Assembly (NCBI GenBank): GCA_963702765.1
Contig: CAVPEB010000071.1
Location: 5,183-69,182, forward strand
Reading direction: 5' to 3'
Length of the DNA: 64,000 bases
Source: DATMNR01 sp963702765
GTDB lineage: Bacteria > Chloroflexota > Ktedonobacteria > Ktedonobacterales > Ktedonobacteraceae
The notes below the pieces were generated by a model. It was given only the letters and a program-made list of their open reading frames with translations. It did not search any database and was not told where the DNA came from. Position numbers and translations under genes: made by a program. Of the stretch, positions 45,387 through 54,263 are shown in pieces (position 1 is the first letter of the stretch; each line of letters opens with the position of its first letter).

Positions 45387-46052
45387 TCACTCCTCTATTA
45401 CATATTCAAACGTAAGCAGGGAAACGCTTAAAAAAATTACATCGAAGGCCAGCATCATGCCCAACCAGGGTGGTTCGTTCACGGATGTTGTCATCAATGC
45501 ACCTGTGGCACGCACCGCTCCTATAACAACTGGAACGATGAGTGGAAAGACCAGTAGTGGCAATAACAATTCACGAGCCTGCGTCGCTGCAGCGATTGCT
45601 GAAAATAGCGTGCCAATGGTGGCAATGCCAATGGTGCCAAGCAATACAATTGGCAAAAGTTCACCTGTAAAAAGGGGAACAGCAAATAAGGCTGCAAAGA
45701 TGGGTAGAGCAATAATTTCAACCACTGAGATAAATAAGATATTTCCAAGTAGCTTCGCAAGGTAAATGGCTCTACGATCTACCGGGCAGAGCATCAAACG
45801 ATCCAATGACCCCTTTTCCTGCTCAGAGGTCATGGTACGTCCCAATCCGAGCAAACTCGCGAATACAAACGCTACCCATAGAGCGCCAGGAGCAATCGCA
45901 GCTTTATTATCCACACGCAGGTCAAAGGCAAAGTTAAAGATAACCAGCACGAGGAGCGCAAACAATCCCATACTCATCCAGGTCTGCTTGCTACGCAATT
46001 CGCAGCGAATATCCTTCCACAATATAGCCTGAATCTGTGATAGGAACGTCAT
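45387..46052 (-). CDS. ccmB: Heme exporter permease CcmB
   Basis: 221 residues, six membrane helices, the permease of the CcmAB ABC complex, whose ATP hydrolysis releases holo-CcmE from CcmC/D. The family stretch SLLGLGRTMTSEQEKGSLDRLMLCPVDRRAIYLAKLLGN is intact. Its ATG overlaps the ccmA stop by four bases. Confidence 0.92.
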   Translation of the reverse strand: MTFLSQIQAILWKDIRCELRSKQTWMSMGLFALLVLVIFNFAFDLRVDNKAAIAPGALWVAFVFASLLGLGRTMTSEQEKGSLDRLMLCPVDRRAIYLAKLLGNILFISVVEIIALPIFAALFAVPLFTGELLPIVLLGTIGIATIGTLFSAIAAATQARELLLPLLVFPLIVPVVIGAVRATGALMTTSVNEPPWLGMMLAFDVIFLSVSLLTFEYVIEE

Positions 46053-46756
46053 CGCAGAGCCTCCTGGTAGGCCAGCCGAACACTCCCCGCTTCCAGGTCA
46101 CTCGATGCCTGTTGATATACCACACGCCCTCCACTCAACATGCAAATCTGATCACTGAATTTCTCAGCTCGTTCAAAGTTATGCGTGGTGAACAACGTAG
46201 TGCCACCTTGTGCTGCATGCTCTCTTAGCAACTCTTCAAGTAGCGCAATCCCTTCATCGTCAAGCCCTGCATCTGGCTCATCAAGCAAGAGCAAGCCCGG
46301 TGAATGCAGCAAGGCTCTTGCTAATGATAAGCGCTGAAGTTGCCCGCGAGATAGCGTGCCTGCTCGCTCGCTATAGCGTCGTGCCAGACCTACCCGTTGT
46401 AGCAAGGTATCGGATCGCTCCCGTGCATTCTTCACAGCATACATACGACCAAAGAACAGCAAATTTTCAAGCACCGTCAGTTCATCGTACAGGTTGGGCT
46501 GGTGACCGACAAAACCCACACGCAGGCGTATCTGTTGTGCTTCTTGTCCAATATCCAAACCGCCGATACGCACAGTTCCCGCGACAGGTTTGGTCAAACA
46601 AGCCAGGATACGCAACAATGTTGTTTTCCCTGCGCCATTCGCGCCTAGCAGTGCCATACACTTGCCTTGATCGAGCACGATATCAATGCCACGTAAGATG
46701 GGCTTGAAATTATAGGTTTTCTTGAGTGCCTTTATCTCCAGATACGGAGCGCTCAC
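46049..46756 (-). CDS. ccmA: Heme exporter ATPase CcmA
   Basis: 235-residue ABC ATPase: Walker A GANGAGKTT near residue 34, signature LSRGQLQRLSLARALL (CcmA-type LSxGQ), Walker B LLLLDEPDAGLD, switch His in FTTHNF. It partners with CcmB, overlapping it and the preceding gene by four bases each, so expression is tightly coupled. Confidence 0.93.
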   Translation of the reverse strand: MSAPYLEIKALKKTYNFKPILRGIDIVLDQGKCMALLGANGAGKTTLLRILACLTKPVAGTVRIGGLDIGQEAQQIRLRVGFVGHQPNLYDELTVLENLLFFGRMYAVKNARERSDTLLQRVGLARRYSERAGTLSRGQLQRLSLARALLHSPGLLLLDEPDAGLDDEGIALLEELLREHAAQGGTTLFTTHNFERAEKFSDQICMLSGGRVVYQQASSDLEAGSVRLAYQEALR

Positions 46757-48174
46757 ATTGCCCCCTTGCCGCTGCTTTTAGCCGTTTTCTTGACTGTAGC
46801 CGACTGTTCAACAAGATCTTTACTCATCAAACTACGAAGCTCTGTCTTTATTCTGGCACGCTGTTCAGCGTATTCTGCTTTCTTTATTGTACCAGCTTCG
46901 TATGCTTTATCCAGACGAAGCAACTCTTGCAGCAATGCCTCTTGCTGATCGTTTTGAGATGGAAGAGCATCGTTTGATGACGGGTGATCTACAGATCCCC
47001 TCTTCGCTATTACAGCATCCCGTCCCCCTCGCGAGGTCTGCGACGTTTGTTTTTGCCGTTTTGTTGCCTGACGACGCGAGAGCTGGTATACAAGCCATGT
47101 CACGCCCACAATCGCCAGCATGAGTAGAATTGCGAGGATGATCCAACGTGTATTCGGATTGAGCGATTGAGGACTAGCAGCTTGCTGGGATACGGGCAAA
47201 CCATCCAATTGTACATGGAACTGCGCATCTGCCAGGAGTTTTTTTGCATTGAATTGCTGGAATGTTTGCTGGTTAGCATTTACAGGCCCCTGTGAATCCA
47301 GTGCGGCTGAGCTGGCATGGATATTCAATGGCACGAGCAGCGAAAGATTCACGGTGGGATACACAACCGTATAACTGAAATCATAATTTGATGTCGTGAA
47401 GGGCACTTGAAAGGAAAAAGCAAACTGCGACAAGCCTGGTGAAACAGAGGCGTTCGTTGCAAAACCTGAATCTACCTGAATGATCTGGTACCCGTCGAAG
47501 CCTGACTTGAGCGACACATTACGAGCGTTTTTTGGTAATGAGAAGAGCAGTGCATTTGGCTTGCTGCCATGTGCCTGAAGCGATCCAACGTATGTCGTTA
47601 GACCTAAATTCTCGAAAATGTAGTTTTCGGAAATGGTAATAAGGTTACTGTGCGCATCAGCTTTATCGATCAAAATATTGGCTTGAACGATGGCAATGTT
47701 GGCGATGCTTGTTGTCGCATCATAGACGGTGAGATTTATCTTTTGAACAGGCCGGGTACTCAGGTCGATCAGATCGGTATAATATTGCGACCCCTGATAC
47801 AGCGTATAGAGAGCATAGTTGATGGTTTTATCTGTATTCAGATTACTAAACGAGAACATACCATGCGCATCAGTCGTTGTACTTGTGAGATCGCTTGCAT
47901 TCTCTCCCTGCGCCATCTGCAATGTTACGCTTTGACTCGCTACTGGTGCGTTGCGTTTCGTGCCATCGAGCAGTTGTCCATAAATTCGACCGGTATTTGT
48001 AGCAGCATGCGCTGATGCTTGTAGTGGGAATACGAGGAACACAAGAGCAAGAAGGAGCGCCCCACCCCAGGGCGGCCGCCCTGGGGATGGGGTAGATGTC
48101 CCTTTGCGCGCCCTCGTACACGCCCTTGCGGCCGCCCTCGTACTATTGATTATATCTTTACGATAATCATTCAT
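46753..48174 (-). CDS. Membrane-anchored carboxypeptidase-regulatory-like protein in ccm operon
   Basis: About 473 residues. A leader (LLLALVFLVFPLQASAHA), then a carboxypeptidase-regulatory/CnaB-like beta sandwich (about 60-160; GRIYGQLLDGT...TTTDAHGMFSFSNL), a second beta-rich periplasmic domain, one membrane helix near 345-368 and a cytoplasmic SHOCT-like tail (LDKAYEAGTIKKAEYAEQRARI). It sits where no standard ccm gene belongs and is coupled by overlaps on both sides, so it may be a lineage-specific assembly factor. The 25 residues before the leader helix are Arg/Pro/Gly-rich and come from an inserted GC-rich repeat. Confidence 0.7.
   Translation of the reverse strand: MNDYRKDIINSTRAAARACTRARKGTSTPSPGRPPWGGALLLALVFLVFPLQASAHAATNTGRIYGQLLDGTKRNAPVASQSVTLQMAQGENASDLTSTTTDAHGMFSFSNLNTDKTINYALYTLYQGSQYYTDLIDLSTRPVQKINLTVYDATTSIANIAIVQANILIDKADAHSNLITISENYIFENLGLTTYVGSLQAHGSKPNALLFSLPKNARNVSLKSGFDGYQIIQVDSGFATNASVSPGLSQFAFSFQVPFTTSNYDFSYTVVYPTVNLSLLVPLNIHASSAALDSQGPVNANQQTFQQFNAKKLLADAQFHVQLDGLPVSQQAASPQSLNPNTRWIILAILLMLAIVGVTWLVYQLSRRQATKRQKQTSQTSRGGRDAVIAKRGSVDHPSSNDALPSQNDQQEALLQELLRLDKAYEAGTIKKAEYAEQRARIKTELRSLMSKDLVEQSATVKKTAKSSGKGAM
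48060..48150. repeat. GC-rich palindromic repeat inside a coding region
   Basis: A perfect 22-base palindrome at 48065-48086 (CCCCAGGGCGG/CCGCCCTGGGG) is flanked by CCCACCCC and ATGGGG, followed by two copies of a GGCCGCCCTCGTAC-like unit. It encodes residues before the signal helix of the overlapping gene. Confidence 0.6.
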
Positions 48175-48523
48175 CAACATGCTCGTTCTGTTCTTTCAGC
48201 AAGCGCAACTTCTCTTCGATTAGCGCATCAAGTTCTTGTTCACGTTCATGGCGTGATTTCAAAGCCAGGGCAGCTCGTCGCAAGTAGCGCGTGCGCATGG
48301 AACGATAGTCGGTCTCTCCAAGGTTACCAAGCTGATAATCTAACTCGACTTCTTGAAGGGCTGAACGCGCATTCTGTTCACGATCAGTCTGTGAGTTTAC
48401 TGATATATTTAAACGCGTAGTCTGTGTTGTTTCGAAAGGCGCGCGTCTATAGATAGGATATAGAACATACGCCAGAGAAAAGCCACCGAGCAAGAGCGCA
48501 ACAATGATTGGTAACAACTGCAT
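48167..48523 (-). CDS. CcmI-like N-terminal-module protein
   Basis: 118 residues: one membrane helix (4-22, IIVALLLGGFSLAYVLYPIY), then a soluble helical hairpin with ALQEVELDYQLGNLGETDYRSMRTRYLRRAALALK, the motif seen in CcmI and its relatives that hold apocytochrome c. The usual TPR half is absent. It begins one base into the ccmH stop codon (TAATG) and overlaps the next gene. Confidence 0.7.
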   Translation of the reverse strand: MQLLPIIVALLLGGFSLAYVLYPIYRRAPFETTQTTRLNISVNSQTDREQNARSALQEVELDYQLGNLGETDYRSMRTRYLRRAALALKSRHEREQELDALIEEKLRLLKEQNEHVDE

Positions 48524-49065
48524 TATTCGACCTCCGAACCGGGTTGCGAAAAAACGGGATCTTCGGCAGCAAGCTCTTGTTCAACCTGTTGCTGGTAGAA
48601 TGCAAGCTCTTGCTCATTGATATTCGCGGAATCTGCTCTATCAGTATCACCAGGTTCTTTACCAGCGTGCGATTGCCAGCTTCGCAGGACAAAAAAGACT
48701 AACAGCGCTCCACCTATCATCAATGCGATAGGAATGATCCAGGCCAGTAGTGTGATGCCTTGCATTGGAGGCGATAAAAGGATACGGTCGCCATAGCGCG
48801 ACACGAAATACTGAATTACTTCTTGCTCAGATTTCCCTGATTGCAGTTGCTGGCGAATAATGCCGCGCATTTGTAATGACAATATTGCCGGAGAGTCAGC
48901 CACAGATTCGCCCTGGCAGACCAGACACTTCAACTGCGAAGCCACATCATGCACGCGTTGATCCAATGTCTGCCTAGAAGGCGAGACGAGCAACGCATAG
49001 AGCCAGATGGAGCTGATGACTGCCACGATGCCCAGAAATAGAAGCAGAGATTGTCGCTTGCTCAT
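48523..49065 (-). CDS. ccmH: Cytochrome c maturation thiol oxidoreductase CcmH
   Basis: 180 residues: an N-terminal membrane anchor, a periplasmic three-helix domain with LKCLVCQGESVADS (the CcmH CxxC that reduces or holds apocytochrome Cys), QYFVSRYGDRILLSPP, and a second membrane helix at about 103-123. The C-terminal tail is acidic. Its ATG overlaps the ccmF stop by four bases. Confidence 0.93.
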   Translation of the reverse strand: MSKRQSLLLFLGIVAVISSIWLYALLVSPSRQTLDQRVHDVASQLKCLVCQGESVADSPAILSLQMRGIIRQQLQSGKSEQEVIQYFVSRYGDRILLSPPMQGITLLAWIIPIALMIGGALLVFFVLRSWQSHAGKEPGDTDRADSANINEQELAFYQQQVEQELAAEDPVFSQPGSEVE

Positions 49066-51143
49066 TGTGTGCCCTCTTGGTTATGATTGGCGAGGTCAAT
49101 GATATCCAGTGAGGTCGATGCAAGCGTCCCTCCTCCGGTCGATACAACCCCTACCGGATCATGAAATTGCATTGCTTCTGGCTCGATGAGAGCAACGGAT
49201 CGTTTTTTTCTTGGCGGCCACCAGCATATGATACCACCGAGGAGCATAACGATTCCTCCTGACCAGACAAGGGGAACAAGAGGGTTCACAAAGACGCGAA
49301 TGGTAGCCTGGGAAACACCATTCCAGTCGGCAAGAAAAACGTAGAGATCTGTGAGATTATAGGTTGTGATGGAGATCAGGCTTGTAGGCTGATCCGCAAA
49401 ACTGGTATAGAGCTGGCGTCCCGGATAAATAAACTGTTGTAGCTGCCCATCGTGCCAGACCTGTAACTGTGCTGTCAAAATTTCTACATCTGGATAGGTT
49501 CTATCGATATTGCCAAAATAGACGAGTTTATAACCTGCCACATTCATTTCTTGCCCTGGTTTGAGCACAGCATCTTGCTGAACCTGGAAGAAGTGCGAAC
49601 CGATGATTCCCACAGCGAGCATTACCAGTCCCAAATGTACCAGATAACCACCATAACGCTGCCGGTAGCGATCGAAAAGCATATAGAGGGCAACAGGGTA
49701 AGACTCTCCATGACGGTGCCTCACACGCACGCCACGCCACATTTCGTAGAGAATGGCGCAAGCTGTAAAAGAGCAAACTGCGAAGGCGATGTTCGCCCAG
49801 ACATCGCGAATACCCAAAAGTGGGAGCACGGCAGCACATATAGCCGCTGCAAGCGCTGGAATACCCATGTTACGACGTAAAGCGCGTGTAGAGGTGCGTC
49901 TCCACGCCAGTAATGGCCCTATTCCCATAACGAGAATGAGAGCAATAAAGATTGGCCCATCGACCTGGTTATAAAATGGTGGTCCAACAGTGAGAGTTTG
50001 CTGGCGAACTGCATCTGAAACAAGCGGGAAAAGTGTGCCCCAGAGTGTTGCGAACGTTATACCAACGAGCAGGAGATTGTTGAGCAAAAAACTTCCTTCA
50101 CGCGATATTACCGAATCAAATTCTTGTTCTGGCTGTAGCTTTGGCAAGCGAAATATGAAAAGGGCAATACTCGACAAAATCACGATGCAGAGGAATGCTA
50201 GAAAATATGCACCGATCGATGAATAGGCAAACGAGTGGACGGAGCTGATAATGCCGCTACGCACCTCAAACGTGCCAAAGATCGAGAGAGCAAAGGAGGC
50301 GATAACCAGGCTCAGGTTCCAGACCTTGAGCATACCCCTGCGTTCTTGCACCATCGCTGAGTGGAGAAACGCTGTAGCGGTTAACCACGGGAACAGCGCT
50401 GCATTCTCTACCGGGTCCCAGCCCCAATATCCACCCCACCCCAGGACATGATAGGCCCACCATGCTCCTAACACAAGTCCCAAAGTTTGGATTGACCACG
50501 CCGCTAGCATCCAACGACGAATAGAGCGCAACCAGTCGCTATCGAGTTTGCCGGTTATCATGGCAGCAACCGCGAGAGCGAAGGGCACTGAAAAGCTCAT
50601 ATAACCCATCAAAAGCATTGGAGGATGAATCAGCATGCCGGGATCCATCAGGAGTGGATTCAGACCCACTCCATCAGCTAATGGCACTGGCAGGCGCACA
50701 AAAGGACTGCTAACAGTCGCAAGGACTATCAGAAGAAAAGTCTCAATGCCCATCAAGGTTGCAATTGTGTAGGGTACAAGCACAGTGGGAGCGCGTTTCG
50801 CTGAAAATACAAATATTGCAGAGAAGATAGACAGCATTAAAGCCCAGTATAAGAGAGAACCTTCTTGTCCACCATAAAAAGCCGAGATTGTATAATACCA
50901 GGGCATCGCCAGGCTTGAATGTTGCGCAACGTAACTCAATCCAAAATCATGTGTGAGAAATGAAGCAACGAGAGCGGCTGACGCCAGGATCAGAAAAAAA
51001 GCAACAGCTAGCACACTTCGTTTAGCGCTGGTAACGAGTTGGGGTAGCCCACGAAATGCCCCCAATGGGGCGACAACCATCGTGTAGATGGCAAATCCTA
51101 AAGCGAGTATGAGTGAGATAACACCTATATCGGAGAAATACAC
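49062..51143 (-). CDS. ccmF: Heme lyase CcmF
   Basis: About 693 residues, the synthetase that joins heme to apocytochrome CXXCH. About 15 membrane helices; the tryptophan-rich WWD motif is seen as HVLGWGGYWGWDPVENAALFPWL and the distal loop as LPVPLADGVGLNPLLMDPGMLIHPPMLLMGY, both as expected. GTG 51143 is chosen because AGGAAAAGG lies seven bases upstream and the first helix follows at once; a longer frame from 51314 overlaps ccmE and is not conserved. Confidence 0.92.
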   Translation of the reverse strand: MYFSDIGVISLILALGFAIYTMVVAPLGAFRGLPQLVTSAKRSVLAVAFFLILASAALVASFLTHDFGLSYVAQHSSLAMPWYYTISAFYGGQEGSLLYWALMLSIFSAIFVFSAKRAPTVLVPYTIATLMGIETFLLIVLATVSSPFVRLPVPLADGVGLNPLLMDPGMLIHPPMLLMGYMSFSVPFALAVAAMITGKLDSDWLRSIRRWMLAAWSIQTLGLVLGAWWAYHVLGWGGYWGWDPVENAALFPWLTATAFLHSAMVQERRGMLKVWNLSLVIASFALSIFGTFEVRSGIISSVHSFAYSSIGAYFLAFLCIVILSSIALFIFRLPKLQPEQEFDSVISREGSFLLNNLLLVGITFATLWGTLFPLVSDAVRQQTLTVGPPFYNQVDGPIFIALILVMGIGPLLAWRRTSTRALRRNMGIPALAAAICAAVLPLLGIRDVWANIAFAVCSFTACAILYEMWRGVRVRHRHGESYPVALYMLFDRYRQRYGGYLVHLGLVMLAVGIIGSHFFQVQQDAVLKPGQEMNVAGYKLVYFGNIDRTYPDVEILTAQLQVWHDGQLQQFIYPGRQLYTSFADQPTSLISITTYNLTDLYVFLADWNGVSQATIRVFVNPLVPLVWSGGIVMLLGGIICWWPPRKKRSVALIEPEAMQFHDPVGVVSTGGGTLASTSLDIIDLANHNQEGTQ

Positions 51144-51216
51144 GATAAAACCTTTTCCTATCGTCTTGCCTGACTGCAAAGCAGTAGACGTTGGCAAGGC
51201 GGGTAAGAACCGTAAA

Positions 51217-51669
51217 TTATGGCCCTGGTGTCGCAGTTTGAAACTTTGATGGGCATTTCGCAAGTAGCGTTTGAGCCTGGAATGGACCCTGGCCAGTATA
51301 ACGGCCTTCGACAACTACCGTGATGCCAGGGCGAAAGATATCGGGCACGATCCCACTATAAACGACAGGGAGCGTATGTCCACCATCTGTAATGGTAAAA
51401 CGAACCTGTTGTAGTTGATCGTTGTGTACAATTGTTCCCGCTTGCACATCCCCGGCAACACGAACCGATTGCGAACTACAGATAGAGCAGTGCTTCAGCT
51501 CAGAGACTGTAAAATAGTACACAGCATCAGCCTGTGTATTGGCATATACAAGATAGACCACGGCTCCCAGAATAGCAAGCCCACCCAGAATGAATGCTAT
51601 CGGCAATCTTCTACGACGGCCCGGTAATGGCTTCTCTTCTTCCTGATCCATACTCACAACAGTTTGCAT
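51217..51669 (-). CDS. ccmE: Heme chaperone CcmE, Cys-type variant
   Basis: About 150 residues: basic tail, one membrane helix (22-40), then an OB-fold beta barrel (VAGDVQAGTIVH..., VVYSGIVPDIFRPGITVVVEGRY). E. coli CcmE binds heme covalently through His in HxxxY. Here the equivalent segment is LLAKCPSKF, with Cys for His and Phe for Tyr. Cys-type CcmE (CxxxY) is known in archaea and some delta-proteobacteria; the Phe is unusual. Start ATG 51669 after GGAAGG. Confidence 0.88.
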   Translation of the reverse strand: MQTVVSMDQEEEKPLPGRRRRLPIAFILGGLAILGAVVYLVYANTQADAVYYFTVSELKHCSICSSQSVRVAGDVQAGTIVHNDQLQQVRFTITDGGHTLPVVYSGIVPDIFRPGITVVVEGRYTGQGPFQAQTLLAKCPSKFQTATPGP

Positions 51670-51708
51670 GGTACGACCTTCCAAAAGACCTGAAAATACT
51701 ATTGACTT

Positions 51709-52170
51709 TTACATGGGTGCAATAGTCGCCTCGAACATTCCATTGAGGAGTGCACCAAGTAAAAATACAAATATACCTAGAGCTAGCATGAGCTGCGGCG
51801 CGACTTTGGAAAAACGCGTTGTACGCTTTGCCAGTTTACGCACGCCGCTCTGTCCAAGATATATAGCTAATACGAACATGCCCAGTGCAGCGATAATCTT
51901 TATACCTAAGACAGTTAAATAAGGCCAGCCGAGAGATGTCGTCGTCAGGCGATCAAACATCATATAGGCACCGCTCAACAAAAGCACTCCTACACAAATA
52001 TTCACCATACTCCGAAAAAGTGTGGCAATCTGTGTGTATATTTCAGGAGCAGCCCCTCCAATACGTAATGCAGGTAGGATTACCACAAGATACATGATAC
52101 TCCCACCAACCCATGCTGCTGCGGCCACTAAATGAGCAGTCCTGACAATCAAACGAATTTCAAACATCAA
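51709..52170 (-). CDS. CopD/DUF2269-like four-helix membrane protein
   Basis: 153 residues, four membrane helices with conserved RTAHLVAAAAWVGGSIMYLVV and the central LLSGAYMMFDR. This is the CopD-type bundle often linked to copper or heme-copper oxidase function. Within the operon it lies between the thioredoxin and ccmE. The His in the first helix could bind heme or copper, but this is inference. Confidence 0.72.
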   Translation of the reverse strand: MMFEIRLIVRTAHLVAAAAWVGGSIMYLVVILPALRIGGAAPEIYTQIATLFRSMVNICVGVLLLSGAYMMFDRLTTTSLGWPYLTVLGIKIIAALGMFVLAIYLGQSGVRKLAKRTTRFSKVAPQLMLALGIFVFLLGALLNGMFEATIAPM

Positions 52171-52236
52171 GTTACCTGGCTACAGATTTCTTGCGCACGC
52201 GTATGCAAATATGCACGGCGTTTGCAGGATGCCCAA

Positions 52237-52266
52237 GGCGGGGGCAAGCCCCTGCCGTACATTTCC
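52237..52266. repeat. Short GC-rich hairpin repeat
   Basis: GGCGGGGGCAAGCCCCTGCC followed by GTACATTTCC. A near copy sits inside the methyltransferase gene at 58200-58229. Confidence 0.55.
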
Positions 52267-52267
52267 G

Positions 52268-52903
52268 TTAGCGCGTAATCAATTGCAAGTTGCTCTGAAA
52301 TGTCTGCTCGGTAATCTCAGCTATTACTCTACTGACAACCACTCCCTGGCGGTTGATAAAAAGAGTCTCAGGTGTAGCTGTCACTCCATAGCTAATGGCA
52401 GTTGAGCCACTCACATCTAAGACATTCTGGTAAGTGACGCCATATTTCTTTAAGAAACTTACCCCATCACCCTTCAAATCCTGAAAGTCGATGCCAATTA
52501 AGACAACACCTTGAGGCTTCACCTTTTGCCACATTGACTGCAAGAGATGCGCTTCATCCATACACGGCAAGCAGGTTGAATTCCAGACATTCAGAATGAC
52601 CGGTTTTCCCTTGAAACTCGATAGAGATACCGGTGCATCAGGATGCACGTTGAGTGCATCCAACGTAAAATTCGGTGCAGAATGGCCAATGAGCGGATCA
52701 TTCGTATTTGTCTGACCTGAGCCCTGGGTGGTAGTCTGAGCAGGCGTCAGCAATTGTGTCCAAAGAAATGCAAGCACGACAATATTCAACGCCGTTACAG
52801 CGCTGAATATAATAATGCTGCGCTTCCGCGAACGTTTTTTCTTTGGAACTGATTCTTGTTTTTCTGCCTGTGCAATGTCAGGCTCTGTTCTTTTATCTTC
52901 CAT
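52268..52903 (-). CDS. TlpA/ResA-family thioredoxin, CcmG role
   Basis: 211 residues: a charged tail, one membrane anchor (30-50), then a periplasmic thioredoxin fold with active site WNSTCLPCMDE and cis-Pro in GVTATPETLFINRQG. It keeps apocytochrome cysteines reduced for heme attachment and supplies the CcmG function of this operon, near the start of the gene row. Confidence 0.9.
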   Translation of the reverse strand: MEDKRTEPDIAQAEKQESVPKKKRSRKRSIIIFSAVTALNIVVLAFLWTQLLTPAQTTTQGSGQTNTNDPLIGHSAPNFTLDALNVHPDAPVSLSSFKGKPVILNVWNSTCLPCMDEAHLLQSMWQKVKPQGVVLIGIDFQDLKGDGVSFLKKYGVTYQNVLDVSGSTAISYGVTATPETLFINRQGVVVSRVIAEITEQTFQSNLQLITR

Positions 52904-53034
52904 GCTTCTACAGTGTTTTCCACAGGTTAGATGATACCAGATTGATTATTGTGTGTCGGCCTGATAACTGACTTGCAGCCTGGGAAGCATTCCTTACAAG
53001 AGCCTGAATAATCAGTAGAGTTCGCTTAGCCCAC

Positions 53035-53640
53035 TTAAACGGCTATCGGCTCAGGCTCTGTTTTTGTGCCAAGTGTCCACAATAACAGGGCCGTAAGTAG
53101 AACCAGAAGACCCAACGCGCTGATGGTAATTTGGGTCATCAGGCCAATCAATGAGAGGAGCAGGCCAGCAGCAGTGATCAAAGGCCAGATACTTGTAATC
53201 GGGGTTACGGTGCGACTAGCAAGCTGTTGTTCCTGCATGGCAACTGAATTGCTTTCTTTACCTGTGCGTTGTATCTGCTCAATAGTCGCATGCAAAGTGC
53301 GTGCATCAAAAGGCTTGGCCAGGCATGTTATAGATGTCTGTGAACTTCGCTGGTAATTGTCGCCTGTTATGAGGCAGTCCCAGGTCAGAACGATGAGAGG
53401 GATAATAGAAAAATGTGGATGTGACTGGAATATCGAAAGAAGAGCATGGTTGCTTCCCACTTCACCATCAATATCGAGTACTATCACATCCGGAAGTTGC
53501 GCGTTGAGAACTGGTATGCCTGTAGGTGAACTGGCCTCGATAACATGCATATCCCGATACTGCAATCCAAGCGTAATCAATCGCCGCAATGACATATCGG
53601 ATTCAATCAGGAGTACGGTTTGCTTTCTTCCCTGATGCAT
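53035..53640 (-). CDS. Membrane-tethered response-regulator receiver protein
   Basis: About 201 residues. The N-terminal 115 residues are a CheY-like receiver: acidic pair ESD, phospho-acceptor Asp56 in VIVLDID, and Lys109 in CLAKPF. In place of an output domain there are two C-terminal membrane helices (ITAAGLLLSLIGLMTQITISALGLLVLLTALLLWTL). ATG 53640 follows GAGG. It lies upstream of, and on the same strand as, the ccm genes, 130 bases away. A receiver held at the membrane with no DNA-binding domain may work by protein contacts. Confidence 0.78.
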   Translation of the reverse strand: MHQGRKQTVLLIESDMSLRRLITLGLQYRDMHVIEASSPTGIPVLNAQLPDVIVLDIDGEVGSNHALLSIFQSHPHFSIIPLIVLTWDCLITGDNYQRSSQTSITCLAKPFDARTLHATIEQIQRTGKESNSVAMQEQQLASRTVTPITSIWPLITAAGLLLSLIGLMTQITISALGLLVLLTALLLWTLGTKTEPEPIAV

Positions 53641-53810
53641 GTCAACCTCTTCATAAAGTGCTGAATTCGTCATACTACGCGTATTTCTACTGGTGTGACC
53701 TTTATCGAGAGAATACCTCCTATACATTACGATTGCTTTGATAAATACGGCATATCCCTTACAATATCCTGAATAAATACAAAGCCAGCAAATTCATCAT
53801 ATATCAGGTA

Positions 53811-53838
53811 GTTCAGGTTAAGAAATCTTAACCTGAAC
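53811..53838. other. 28-bp perfect palindrome
   Basis: GTTCAGGTTAAGA-AA-TCTTAACCTGAAC, 13-base arms, in the divergent region between the receiver gene and the secreted-protein gene. It lacks a T-run, so it is more likely an operator than a terminator. Confidence 0.55.
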
Positions 53839-54263
53839 TTGGTACTTTACTGCTACAAACCCTCATGCATATGCAAATATGCTCTTTTGGCTGTGGTATT
53901 ATCGCAACCGAACCAATAATTCAATAAATATCAAAATGTTTCACATCAGTCTACAGTATTTCATCTGTAGCTGCCTCTTTATGAATATGATTGGCGCGTT
54001 GTCAAGGAACTGATTTTGTTTGTCTTGTATGCAGACTCTGCTAATGGCCTGCAAAAGGGTAAGCGCTTCCAGGATTAATCCAGTTGAAGCAACAAGAACA
54101 GGTACCTGTTTAGGGGTGTGACGCGCAGGATTCGACAACAGTGAGACGAAATGCTTCCACGATTGTGGTGAGCTTAGCATTGCTATGCTTAAAAACGGAA
54201 TTTTCGACACTTATTTGGCATAGTTATGCAGGGATTTTAAGGAAAAGGAATAGGTAGGAAATT
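53839..54263. other. Divergent intergenic region
   Basis: About 425 bases without a credible gene. A 90-codon minus-strand frame at 53941-54210 has no ribosome site or recognisable content. Confidence 0.3.

Noticed and set aside
53941..54210. 89-codon minus-strand frame in the divergent region
   Set aside because: No ribosome site, no family resemblance and unusual residue make-up; treated as chance.
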